Shown one piece after another: positions 1 through 7,255 of a stretch of 26,411 nt of DNA. Each line of letters opens with the position of its first letter. Within the stretch, counting starts at the first letter, position 1. Source of the DNA: JAAFIP01 sp031367325 (GTDB lineage Bacteria > Pseudomonadota > Gammaproteobacteria > Burkholderiales > Burkholderiaceae_C); NCBI GenBank assembly GCA_031367325.1, contig JANLPQ010000094.1:1-26411 (forward strand). Direction: 5' to 3'. A program made the position numbers and the translations under genes. The notes beneath the pieces are model-generated. The model was not told the origin of the DNA, searched no databases, and saw only the letters and a program-made list of their open reading frames with translations.

Positions 1-275
1 AGAACCATGTGACGAGTCGGGTTCGTCTCGATGAAAAATACGCAGCAAGGCGCGCATTAAAAATGCTAGCCAATCAAAGAACTCATTTCGCGCGTGTTTG
101 CAAAGTATTTTTCGCGAAAGAGATGCCCGGCTCGAGTCCAGTTCTCCGGTGCGCACGCTAAAGCAGCGACCAACTCAACGCAGCGCACGCTTACCCGAAC
201 AACCAGCTCTCCGGCATACATTTAGTCCAAAGACAAGCAACCCCTCCACCGCCTACAGAAGCGAGATAATGAGCC
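1..275. other. Left-edge region, no secure gene
   Basis: Two partial reading frames touch the left edge. On the plus strand a frame is open from 3 to a TAA at 159-161 (52 residues, Arg- and Lys-rich, ending VLRCAR) and could be the 3' end of a gene that starts outside. On the minus strand an ATG at 57-55 opens 19 codons (MRALLRIFHRDEPDSSHGS) that run off the edge. They overlap, so at most one is real, and neither resembles a family I know. Positions 162-275 show no convincing coding or structural signal and presumably hold the promoter of the next gene. Confidence 0.25.
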
Positions 276-512
276 ATGACCGACCACGACCTGCCCCCGC
301 TGATTGAAACCCCCATAGGCCGCTACCGCCACTACAAAGGCGGCGAATACGACGTCGTAGGCACCGTGCGCCATTCAGAAACCTTAGAACCCATGACCTT
401 GTACCGCGCGCTGTATGGCCAAATGGGCCTGTGGGTGCGGCCCGCTGCGATGTTCAATGAAACGGTGGTGATCGACGGTATAGAGCAAACCCGTTTTACC
501 CTGATTTCATAA
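276..512 (+). CDS. DUF1653 family protein
   Basis: A 78-residue protein that matches the small DUF1653 family along almost its whole length. Visible family landmarks are GRYRHYKGGEYDVVG (about 15-29), the HSETLEP segment (33-39), LYRALYG (42-48), GLWVRP (51-56) and MF.E (59-62). The family is common in proteobacteria and has no established biochemical function, so none is assigned. The ATG at 276 is chosen because the protein then has the usual family length; the Shine-Dalgarno sequence is weak (AGAAGCGAGA region) and another ATG at 269 is out of frame. The gene converges on purN, and a copy of the window's repeat family begins directly after its TAA. Confidence 0.85.
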   Translation: MTDHDLPPLIETPIGRYRHYKGGEYDVVGTVRHSETLEPMTLYRALYGQMGLWVRPAAMFNETVVIDGIEQTRFTLIS

Positions 513-569
513 GCTTTTTAAGCCGGTAACCCAAGTAAATGCTGCTCAAGCAGCTATTTAATTTATAGC
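513..569 (+). repeat. Short interspersed repeat, copy 1 (long form)
   Basis: This copy shares GGTAACCCAAGTAAA and an adjoining CTGCTCAAGCAGCTAT block with copy 2 at 1859-1917, and aligns with the reverse complement of copy 3 near 25874. It contains two small dyads, CTGCT/AGCAG and GCTAT/ATAGC. It lies between the convergent DUF1653 and purN genes and runs into purN: the last purN codons (Ala-Ile-Asn-stop) are read from the GCTATAAATTAA part of the repeat on the minus strand. The hairpins could act as a weak two-way terminator, but no T-tract is present. Confidence 0.8.
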
Positions 570-1157
570 GTTTGACTGATAGGCGGACAGCACACTAGCC
601 ACCGCACGCGGGTACATCAAATGCTCTTGCGTCAGCACCCGCGCCGCTAGCGTGTCTGCCGTGTCGCCCGCCAGCACAGGCACCACCGCCTGCGCCACGA
701 TGGGGCCGTGGTCTAGCTCTGCAGTTACTTGGTGCACGGTGGCACCGACAAACTGGCAACCCGCGTCCAGTGCCCGCTGGTGCGTATGCAAACCCGGGAA
801 CGCTGGCAACAACGAAGGGTGAATATTCAGCAGCCGCCCCGCGTAGCACTGCACAAAACCGGGCGTCAAAATGCGCATAAAACCCGCCAACACCACCAGC
901 GTGGGGGCATAACTGTCAATCTGCTGGGCTAGCGCCGCGTCAAACGCATCACGGCTGGCAAAGGCCTTGTGGTCAACTACCGCAGTAGCTATGCCCTGCG
1001 CAGCGGCCCACTGCAGGCCTTTGGCGTCCGCCCGGTTGCTGACCACAGCCGCTACGTGCGCGCCGTACCGTGCAGCCCAGCCCTGCGTTTGCGCTGCGCG
1101 CACGATGGCGGCCATGTTAGAGCCACCGCCAGAGATTAAGATCACTATCTTTTGCAT
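558..1157 (-). CDS. purN: Phosphoribosylglycinamide formyltransferase (GART 1)
   Basis: The cytoplasmic enzyme transfers a formyl group from 10-formyltetrahydrofolate to glycinamide ribonucleotide in de novo purine synthesis. The 199-residue length is normal. The N-terminal SGGGSN phosphate-binding loop is at 9-14, AGFMRIL at 91-97, the NIHPSLLPAF segment carrying catalytic Asn111 and His113 at 111-120, and Asp149 in ELDHGPIV completes the Asn-His-Asp triad known from the family. The ATG at 1157 lies just 23 bp from the divergent yceH start. The extreme C-terminus (AIN and the stop) is encoded by the adjoining repeat, so the tail is probably lineage-specific. No other purine gene is nearby. 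Confidence 0.97.
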   Translation of the reverse strand: MQKIVILISGGGSNMAAIVRAAQTQGWAARYGAHVAAVVSNRADAKGLQWAAAQGIATAVVDHKAFASRDAFDAALAQQIDSYAPTLVVLAGFMRILTPGFVQCYAGRLLNIHPSLLPAFPGLHTHQRALDAGCQFVGATVHQVTAELDHGPIVAQAVVPVLAGDTADTLAARVLTQEHLMYPRAVASVLSAYQSNAIN

Positions 1158-1180
1158 TCTCTCTATTATCCCTCGTACTT
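1158..1180. promoter_or_regulatory. 23-bp divergent purN/yceH spacer
   Basis: This is all the DNA between the two divergent start codons, so promoter elements of each gene must lie partly inside the other's coding sequence. On the minus strand a GATAAT -10-like hexamer sits about 10 nt before the purN ATG, which would give a nearly leaderless purN mRNA; no good -35 is visible. On the plus strand there is no clear ribosome binding site before yceH. The promoter assignment is tentative. Confidence 0.3.
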
Positions 1181-1858
1181 ATGCGTTCACTTACCCCTAT
1201 CGAAGCCCGCGTGCTGGCCACGCTGATGGAAAAAGCCCGCACTGTGCCCGACAGCTACCCCTTGTCGCTGAACGCGCTAGTGCTAGGCTGCAACCAAAAG
1301 ACCAGCCGCGACCCGGTGATGGACATATCAGACGACGACACGCGCACGGCACTAGATGCTCTTAAAGCCATGAGCTTGGTGTTTGAAGCCAGCTCTAGCC
1401 GCGTGCCGCGCTTTGAGCACAACTTTATGCGCGTATGTGGCACCACCGAGCCGCAAGCCGTGCTGCTGGGCCTGCTGATGCTGCGCGGCCCGCAAACCCC
1501 GGCCGAGCTGCGCACCGCAGGCGAACGCTGGTACAAATTTGCCGACGCTGCAGCGGTAGACGCTGTGCTGCAAGCCCTAGCCCAGCGTGGTGACGACGGC
1601 GGCCCCACCACGGTACTCAAGCTACCCCGCGCCAGCGGCGCACGCGAGCAGCGCTGGGTGCATTTGATGTGCGGCGAGGTAGACGTTGACGCGCTGACCA
1701 GCAACGCACCCACCGCCGCCGAGGCCGACGGGCTGTTGGCCCGGGTGACAACGCTAGAAAACGCTTTAGTGCTGCTGAAAGCCGATAACGCTGCCTTGCG
1801 TGCGCACCTGCGCGCAGTCAGTGAGCAGCTGGGTATTACGTTACCAGAGTCTTTTTAA
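1181..1858 (+). CDS. yceH: YceH family protein (DUF480)
   Basis: A 225-residue protein of the YceH/DUF480 family, known structurally as two winged-helix domains and with no firmly established function. The N-terminal signature LTPIEARVLATLMEKARTVP (4-23) is followed by YPLSLNALVLGCNQKTSRDP, which is highly characteristic. A second repeat of the fold contains EPQAVLLGLLMLRGPQTPAELR (about 90-111). The C-terminus has a probable short coiled coil (VTTLENALVLLKADNAALRAHL). Being divergent from purN across 23 bp suggests shared control, but nothing in the sequence proves it. The gene ends directly at repeat copy 2. Confidence 0.92.
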   Translation: MRSLTPIEARVLATLMEKARTVPDSYPLSLNALVLGCNQKTSRDPVMDISDDDTRTALDALKAMSLVFEASSSRVPRFEHNFMRVCGTTEPQAVLLGLLMLRGPQTPAELRTAGERWYKFADAAAVDAVLQALAQRGDDGGPTTVLKLPRASGAREQRWVHLMCGEVDVDALTSNAPTAAEADGLLARVTTLENALVLLKADNAALRAHLRAVSEQLGITLPESF

Positions 1859-1917
1859 CAGGCTTTTAGGCTGGTAACCCAAGTAAAACCTGCTCAAACA
1901 GCTATGCAATTTATAGC
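1859..1917 (+). repeat. Short interspersed repeat, copy 2 (long form)
   Basis: Starts immediately after the yceH TAA and carries the same GGTAACCCAAGTAAA block, then CTGCTCAAACAGCTAT and a TTATAGC end, as in copy 1. The order and spacing of the blocks are the same in both copies, in the same orientation, and both copies sit directly behind a plus-strand stop codon. Confidence 0.8.
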
Positions 1918-1939
1918 TTTATCATTGGGTATGCGTAAT

Positions 1940-1955
1940 CTTTGCACTAGCAAAG
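1940..1955. terminator. Possible weak bidirectional hairpin
   Basis: CTTTGC-ACTA-GCAAAG forms a perfect 6-bp stem with a 4-nt loop between the convergent yceH and mtgA genes. There is no T-tract on either side, so termination is only a guess from position and symmetry. Confidence 0.25.
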
Positions 1956-1975
1956 CTGCACGCTGCGGCGCAACT

Positions 1976-2707
1976 TTAAGGCAACTCTGCATCACCCATT
2001 CGCGCGGCAATGGTCTGCGCGCGGCTGTTGATGTAGGCTGAATTAGGCAGCAGTTCAAAAAATTTAGGCCGCGGTAGCATCACCGCCAAACGCGCCGCCT
2101 CGTACGCGCTGAGTTGCGCGGCGGGTTTACGAAAGTAGCGCTGCGCAGCCGCCTCGGCACCAAACACACCTTCGCCCCACTCCACGCTGTTAAGGTAAAT
2201 TTCTAAAATACGTTGCTTGGGCAATACCAGCTCAATCACCAGTGTCAGTACAAACTCTTGGCCTTTGCGCAGCAAGGTACGCTCGCCCGATAGAAATAAA
2301 TTTTTAGCCAACTGCTGCGTAATGGTGGAACCACCGATGATTTTGGGCACCTTGATTTTGCCTTTGCGGCTGCGCACAATAGCCTGCTCCTCAGCCTTGG
2401 CATTGCGCTGCCACGCGCGCTCAATCGCGTCCCATTCCACGCCGTCGTGGTAGACAAAATCACCGTCTTCGCTGGCTATCACAGCGCGTTTGAGGTTGTT
2501 GGGCATACCTTCGTAGGGCACCCACGTTTGCTTCCACTTAAACGGTTTGTCCGGCAAATTCAGCACGCGCCATGCTTCAGAACGCTCAAACGCGGTGGAC
2601 TGTGGGTCAATCACAAGCATGCTAACGATACGCAGCACAAAAAATAATTGCAGCGCACACAAAGCCAGCGTGACCAGCAGCAGCCAACGCATTAGCGCTT
2701 TGAGCAT
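1976..2707 (-). CDS. mtgA: Monofunctional biosynthetic peptidoglycan transglycosylase
   Basis: A GT51-family enzyme that polymerises lipid II into glycan strands on the outer face of the inner membrane. The 243 residues begin with one membrane anchor (about 7-31). Family motifs follow in order: ASEDGDFVYHDG with catalytic Glu80, GGSTITQQLAKNLFL (125-139), RKGQEFVLTLVIEL with the second key Glu151, and KQRILEIYLNSVEWG (164-178). There is no transpeptidase domain, which separates it from class A penicillin-binding proteins. AGGGG sits 4 nt before the ATG. An upstream in-frame Gly/Ser-rich stretch has no convincing start. It is the last gene of the minus-strand block, supplying septal or sidewall glycan synthesis alongside FtsW and FtsI. 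Confidence 0.95.
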   Translation of the reverse strand: MLKALMRWLLLVTLALCALQLFFVLRIVSMLVIDPQSTAFERSEAWRVLNLPDKPFKWKQTWVPYEGMPNNLKRAVIASEDGDFVYHDGVEWDAIERAWQRNAKAEEQAIVRSRKGKIKVPKIIGGSTITQQLAKNLFLSGERTLLRKGQEFVLTLVIELVLPKQRILEIYLNSVEWGEGVFGAEAAAQRYFRKPAAQLSAYEAARLAVMLPRPKFFELLPNSAYINSRAQTIAARMGDAELP

Positions 2708-2735
2708 AGTGCCCCTGCTGCTGAAAATAGCACTT

Positions 2736-2771
2736 GAACCACTGCCTGAACCACTAATTGAGCCACCGCTT
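2736..2771. repeat. Three degenerate 12-bp tandem repeats
   Basis: Units GAACCACTGCCT, GAACCACTAATT and GAGCCACCGCTT follow each other without gaps in the 82-bp spacer between the TonB-like gene and mtgA. On the minus strand they read as a Gly/Ser-rich phrase in frame with mtgA but before its start. Function unknown. Confidence 0.6.
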
Positions 2772-2789
2772 GCAACACGATTTGAAGCG

Positions 2790-3647
2790 TTAACGCGAGG
2801 TCAGCTTGGTTTCAAGCGTCTCGTCTCGCGTGAACTTAAAGCGTGACACCACAACGATTTGGTCTGCCTTGGCGCGCATAGCGTCACTAAACTTGCCAAA
2901 CGGCCCAGCGTTGCGGGCAATGGTTTGCGCACGGCGGTCTAGCGTGAGATTGCCCGAGGTTTCTACTACGTCGGTGGCCAGCACGCGACCGTCAAAGTTA
3001 ACGGTAACGATCATCGTTAACTCACCGTAGAGCTTATTGCCCGCAGCCTCAGGAAAGTTTTGTGTGCCACGGTCTTCTATTTTGCGGCGCAGGCCGTCGT
3101 AGTAGACAGCGTAGGCTTCTTCACGCGTAGCAGGGCTGATGTAGCGCTTTTTAGGGCGCGCATTTTCTTCGTTAATGCGTTTTTCAATCTCGGCCAGCAG
3201 GCGCATCAGCTGGCGGCGCTTTTCTTCTTGGGCGGTGGCGTCCGAGGTTTGCGCGGCTTGCTGCGGGTCGGGCAGCGGCATGGTGGCGAGTTGTTTTTTA
3301 ATTTGCGCCAGCATCATGGTTTGCTGCTCTTGCAGGGCGTCTAGTTTGCGTTGCGCGTCCTCAGTGGCGTCGCCTATCTCGCTCAGTGCGCTGGGCGGCA
3401 GGGGCGTGGTGGCACGGCCTTTGTCGGCCTCGCCACCACCGGCCAACGAGGCTTGGGCAATAGCTTTGGCCAGCTCTGGGCGCTCTTTAGATTTAGCATT
3501 GACCAAGATCACCTCAAGCGGCGAGTCTTGAAAAATCCGGTTGAACTGATCGGGCGCTGCAAAACGCATAGCCAGCAAAGCAGCATGGACAAAAATCGAC
3601 ACGCCCAGCGTGATCGTGAGTAAGCTTAGGTTTTGAAAGAACTTCAC
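2790..3647 (-). CDS. TonB-like energy transducer family protein
   Basis: A 285-residue protein with an N-terminal membrane anchor (about 8-28), a long charged and helical periplasmic stretch (95-165, coiled-coil-like, rich in Gln, Glu and Lys) and a C-terminal TonB/TolA-type domain (about 180-275). The anchor holds Ser17 and His21 in the SxxxH spacing important in TonB for contact with ExbB/ExbD. The C-terminal domain shows YGELTMIVTVNFDGRV and a conserved-looking FKFTRDE end. The gene begins with GTG, 14 nt after the exoribonuclease stop. No exbB, exbD or TonB-dependent receptor is present, so it may be an orphan TonB or a TolA-like envelope protein. The middle is less Pro-rich than classical TonB. 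Confidence 0.8.
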   Translation of the reverse strand: MKFFQNLSLLTITLGVSIFVHAALLAMRFAAPDQFNRIFQDSPLEVILVNAKSKERPELAKAIAQASLAGGGEADKGRATTPLPPSALSEIGDATEDAQRKLDALQEQQTMMLAQIKKQLATMPLPDPQQAAQTSDATAQEEKRRQLMRLLAEIEKRINEENARPKKRYISPATREEAYAVYYDGLRRKIEDRGTQNFPEAAGNKLYGELTMIVTVNFDGRVLATDVVETSGNLTLDRRAQTIARNAGPFGKFSDAMRAKADQIVVVSRFKFTRDETLETKLTSR

Positions 3648-3661
3648 AGCGCTTATTATCG

Positions 3662-5701
3662 CTAGGCAGCAGGCACCGGTCCAGCCTCTGGTGCCTCGTT
3701 CACATCCATCGCTATGGCAATAGGGCCTGCCATTTCCTCGTCGTCCTCTGCCTCGGTGGACTGCTCAGGTGTTGGCGCGTCCAAACGCTCTAGCAAAGTG
3801 CCACCAATATCCAAAGTAATTTCGTCGATAGCCCCTAACTTGACGCGTACTTTGCTACCACGTGGCACATCCATCGTGCCCAGCACGGCCAGTACCAAAG
3901 GCAAGTCGTCAGCGCGCACCATGCCCTCTTTAAAGACTACGCCGACGATTTCTGTCACTTTATTCTGCTGCAAATACTGCAGCGTCCAGTAGCGTTCCAT
4001 GCCGTTTTGAAAGCCGTTGTAGGCGCTGTAGGCGGCATCAAAGCTGGAGATGATGCCAAACAGTTCCGCATCTTTAGGCTTAAACGGTGCGGCCAGCGCA
4101 GCGGTTTGCCCGAAGCGGGCGCAAGCAATAATTTGCCATTGGTTGACCATGTCGGTATAGCGGCGCAGCGGCGAGGTGCTCCACGCGTAGCTGGGCACGC
4201 CAATGCCTGCGTGCGGCTGCGCCTTGGTACCCATGCGTACCTTCACCCCGGGCGCTAGGCTAGCCTGGCTGCGGTAGATGCCCGGCACGCCTAGGCTGGC
4301 CATCCACTGGCCCCACGTGCTGTTGGCCAAAATCATCGCCTCTGCCACGATCAAGTCAAGCGGTGCCCCCCGGCGGCGGGTGGTGATAGTGACGTGCTCG
4401 TGGCCTTGCAAGCCGCCGTCGCTGGCTTGCACAGCAAAGTTGTAATCCGGGCGGTTAAATGTCTCGGGTTTGCCGCGCACCACTTCACGCTGCGCTTTAA
4501 GGTGCTGCGCTAGGCGAAACAAAAATGCCAGTTGACGGCGCATGCCCACGGGCGTTTGACCGGGCGCTTGCTCCCACGCAGTTACGTCAGCCAGTGCCGC
4601 CTCGGTCACCTCGGTGTCTAGCACGTCGTGGCGCAGATTAGCCGCTATCGGCACACGCTCTAGCTTGGTCACTGTGCTTTGAATCGCAAGGCTGGCCTCA
4701 TCCAAGGTGACATACAAAGAGACAGCGGGGCAGTCGCGACCGGCGGCCAGTGTGTAGTTTTGTACCACGGCATCGGGCAGCATAGTCACTTTATTGCCAG
4801 GCATGTAGACCGTAGACATGCGGTCCCGCGCTACTTTGTCTACCGCGCTACCCGCGCTGATAGCCAGCGCAGGGGCTGCAATATGAATACCTATAGTGAC
4901 TGTGCCACTGCCCAAACCTTGCACGCTCAGCGCGTCGTCAATCTCGGTGGTGTGGCTATCGTCAATAGAAAACGCTTGTACTGTGGCGGTGGGCAAGTCA
5001 TCTTTGATCTCCGGCGCTTGCAGCGCAGGAAAGCCCACACCTTTGGGAAACTGGTCAAACAAAAATCGCTGCCAATGAAACTGGTAGGCCGAGCTGATGG
5101 CACCGGTTTGCTGCAACAGGTCTAGCGGTGCAGTATGGCTGGCGCGCGATGCTTGCACCACGGCTTTGTATTCAGGTGCATTTTTATCTGGCTTAAATAG
5201 TATTTTGTACAACTGGTCGCGTATGGCCTGGGGTGCAGCGCCTGCCACTAGCTCTTGCGCCCACGTGTCGATCTGGGCAGCAATAGCTTTTTTCTTCTCG
5301 ATAGCGGCCAGTGCTTGCGCTACCACATCAGCACCAGCTTTTTTGAATCGACCCTTGCCTGCACGGCGAAAATAATGCGGGGCATTGAACAAGCACATCA
5401 GCGAGGCCGCAAGTTCTACCGTACTAGCCTGCGCGCTGTAATAGTCATGCGCCAGATCGGCAAAGCCAAACTCGTCGTCTGCGGCAAACTCCCACGCCAA
5501 ATTAACGTCCATACCACTGGCCATCATGGCAGCTTGGGTTAGCAACTCAACGGGCGCAGGTTTTTCAAATGGTAGCAAGGCCAAAGCAGATTTCAGCTTG
5601 ACGCGTTTACCAGAATCCAGCTCCACTTGCAAAGAAGCCTCGGCTTGGGATAACACGCGGCCCGCTAAAAATTTGCCGCCCTCTTCAAACAATATAAACA
5701 T
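3662..5701 (-). CDS. RNB-domain (RNase II/R family) exoribonuclease
   Basis: A 679-residue hydrolytic 3'-5' exoribonuclease of the RNase II/R superfamily, acting on single-stranded RNA in the cytoplasm. The metal-binding signature SIDDSHTTEIDDA is at 245-257, with the closely spaced Asp residues that bind two Mg ions. Later landmarks are VAEAMILANSTWGQWMASLG and SPLRRYTDMVNQW, the latter carrying the Arg-Arg/Asp motif near the active site. Residues 1-50 may form a small beta-barrel; the C-terminal region after about 590 resembles an S1-like fold, then an acidic and Pro/Ala-rich tail. The ATG at 5701 is 18 nt behind the FimV-like gene, with a poor Shine-Dalgarno sequence. It is the divergent betaproteobacterial version rather than close to E. 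coli Rnb, so no symbol is given. Confidence 0.92.
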   Translation of the reverse strand: MFILFEEGGKFLAGRVLSQAEASLQVELDSGKRVKLKSALALLPFEKPAPVELLTQAAMMASGMDVNLAWEFAADDEFGFADLAHDYYSAQASTVELAASLMCLFNAPHYFRRAGKGRFKKAGADVVAQALAAIEKKKAIAAQIDTWAQELVAGAAPQAIRDQLYKILFKPDKNAPEYKAVVQASRASHTAPLDLLQQTGAISSAYQFHWQRFLFDQFPKGVGFPALQAPEIKDDLPTATVQAFSIDDSHTTEIDDALSVQGLGSGTVTIGIHIAAPALAISAGSAVDKVARDRMSTVYMPGNKVTMLPDAVVQNYTLAAGRDCPAVSLYVTLDEASLAIQSTVTKLERVPIAANLRHDVLDTEVTEAALADVTAWEQAPGQTPVGMRRQLAFLFRLAQHLKAQREVVRGKPETFNRPDYNFAVQASDGGLQGHEHVTITTRRRGAPLDLIVAEAMILANSTWGQWMASLGVPGIYRSQASLAPGVKVRMGTKAQPHAGIGVPSYAWSTSPLRRYTDMVNQWQIIACARFGQTAALAAPFKPKDAELFGIISSFDAAYSAYNGFQNGMERYWTLQYLQQNKVTEIVGVVFKEGMVRADDLPLVLAVLGTMDVPRGSKVRVKLGAIDEITLDIGGTLLERLDAPTPEQSTEAEDDEEMAGPIAIAMDVNEAPEAGPVPAA

Positions 5702-5719
5702 GAAAATACAATTCTGGTA

Positions 5720-7240
5720 TCAAGGCGCTTTAGACGATGGGATGGCTTCAGGAGGAAAGGTAAAGCCTGTCAAAGCACCCGGTCGAGTATGACCCTGGGT
5801 CAAATTAAAGTCGACTGCGAAATCTCCGGTCTTCACGGTGGGAACAGCCCGCAAAGCATCTGCCTCAGATTCAACGTCTAGCGTCACCTCCACAGCAAAT
5901 TCATAGTCTAGATCTAACAAATTTACCGTGGGCACAAACTCACCTGCAGGTGTCACGGTGCCAGCTTCGTAAAACTCTAGCATTTCATACAGTTCTAGCA
6001 GGTCGTGGTATGCAGGCAGCTGGAATAACCGCCGCGAATGCAAGGTACCCAGCAGCCATGTTGAAATCAATGTCTTAGCCTGCTCTGGTGACGACCATAC
6101 TGCACACAGATCTGCCATAGGACGCTCATACGTGTCTAAGCTTTGAACCGCCGCGTTAGGCTCCATCCAATACGGAGCAAGACGATTAAACTGCAAGCGA
6201 TAACGCTTGCGCATATCCTCAAATTGATCGCGTGCGCCTATTTGGGCACTTAACTCTAGATATTCAAAATAAGCCCATGCACAAGTAGCCGGCACAGCAT
6301 CAATATGCTCAATGAGTAGCTTTTGGGCCGCATAAGGCTTCTCAAGAAAGCGAAGCGCTTGAACAGCCATGCGTACTTCTAGCAAATGCTCCATCGCATC
6401 CTCGCTAGACGTGGGCTTGATACGCGTTTGCGACAGTACCTCTACGTTGGCAAAATCGGGGTCATGCGGCGCCTGCCCAAACGCTTGCATGTCAGCTACT
6501 TCAGCCGCGTCTAAGTAAGAATCGGTGCCTTCAAAGCGCGATGGTGTTTGCGTACTGGGGTAAGCTGACAAGGTCTCAAATCCACCAGCTGTTGGGTTTG
6601 CAAGAGTCGATTTGCCTTTGTTGCGCTTCCACCATGGCTCGGCGGCCTCTACCTTGGTAACTGTCTCATGGACCACCGGGTAAAACACGGGGTCGCGTTG
6701 GGGACCAAGATCGGTAATCAGATCAGAGATACGTGGCTGCGGAGCACTTGGTTCCGTAAAATTAAGTGAGGGTCCCTCGGGCATATCCAAAACACTATGA
6801 GATGCCTCATTCAGAGCATGCACATCGGCTTGAACAGCCAAGCGTTTTTTACGCTCGCTTAGCCATAGCCAACCAACTGCCAAGCATGCTACGCTGGCAA
6901 CTACTAAAGCAGGTTGCTGCCATTGCTTGGCTTCAAAATGTTGTACTTGTTGTTGCAAGTTCCCAGCTTGGGTTTGCAATGCTTGTAACTTTTTAGTCGC
7001 TATCGCATTAGTCTCGTTGGCTTTGCGCAGTTCAGCTAACTTTGCAGCTGTTTCCTGCGGGCTCAGTTGCAGTGCTTGCCAAGTATCTTTGGCCATTGCG
7101 GGTTCAAGTTGTCCAGTGCCTTCTGGCGACATGTCTGGAGTGACGCGCAAGGTAGGTGTTGGTGCATCCACCAGCGCGGCTTGCAAGGTCAGCCGCGCAC
7201 CCGCTTCTGGTTTCAGACTAGTTTTCAATTTTTCAGTCAC
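5720..7240 (-). CDS. Inner-membrane protein with FimV-like cytoplasmic domain
   Basis: A 506-residue protein of unknown role. Order: a low-complexity N-terminus (1-60); a predicted coiled coil (63-105, Gln/Ala/Lys-rich); one membrane segment (109-127) followed by SERKKR; a Pro-rich, variable linker (150-275); then a helical domain (281-430). That last part has the TPR-like pattern found at the C-terminus of betaproteobacterial FimV-type proteins, including WAYFEYLELSAQIGARDQF, MRKRYRLQFNRLAPYW and a final PAYHDLLELYEML. The positive residues after the membrane segment suggest a cytoplasmic C-terminus. The start is GTG, with AAGGG 7 nt upstream and 15 nt after the lpxC stop, so it is probably cotranscribed with lpxC. 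LysM, expected at the N-terminus of true FimV, is absent. Confidence 0.7.
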   Translation of the reverse strand: MTEKLKTSLKPEAGARLTLQAALVDAPTPTLRVTPDMSPEGTGQLEPAMAKDTWQALQLSPQETAAKLAELRKANETNAIATKKLQALQTQAGNLQQQVQHFEAKQWQQPALVVASVACLAVGWLWLSERKKRLAVQADVHALNEASHSVLDMPEGPSLNFTEPSAPQPRISDLITDLGPQRDPVFYPVVHETVTKVEAAEPWWKRNKGKSTLANPTAGGFETLSAYPSTQTPSRFEGTDSYLDAAEVADMQAFGQAPHDPDFANVEVLSQTRIKPTSSEDAMEHLLEVRMAVQALRFLEKPYAAQKLLIEHIDAVPATCAWAYFEYLELSAQIGARDQFEDMRKRYRLQFNRLAPYWMEPNAAVQSLDTYERPMADLCAVWSSPEQAKTLISTWLLGTLHSRRLFQLPAYHDLLELYEMLEFYEAGTVTPAGEFVPTVNLLDLDYEFAVEVTLDVESEADALRAVPTVKTGDFAVDFNLTQGHTRPGALTGFTFPPEAIPSSKAP

Positions 7241-7255
7241 CGTAAGCCCTTGCTG

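Noticed and set aside
1..40. GGGTTCG near the left edge as a tRNA T-arm
   Set aside because: No matching acceptor stem, anticodon arm or CCA context can be folded around it.
98..307. 69-codon plus-strand frame upstream of the DUF1653 gene
   Set aside because: It overlaps the real DUF1653 start, is Arg/Pro/Ser-rich without family resemblance and has no ribosome binding site.
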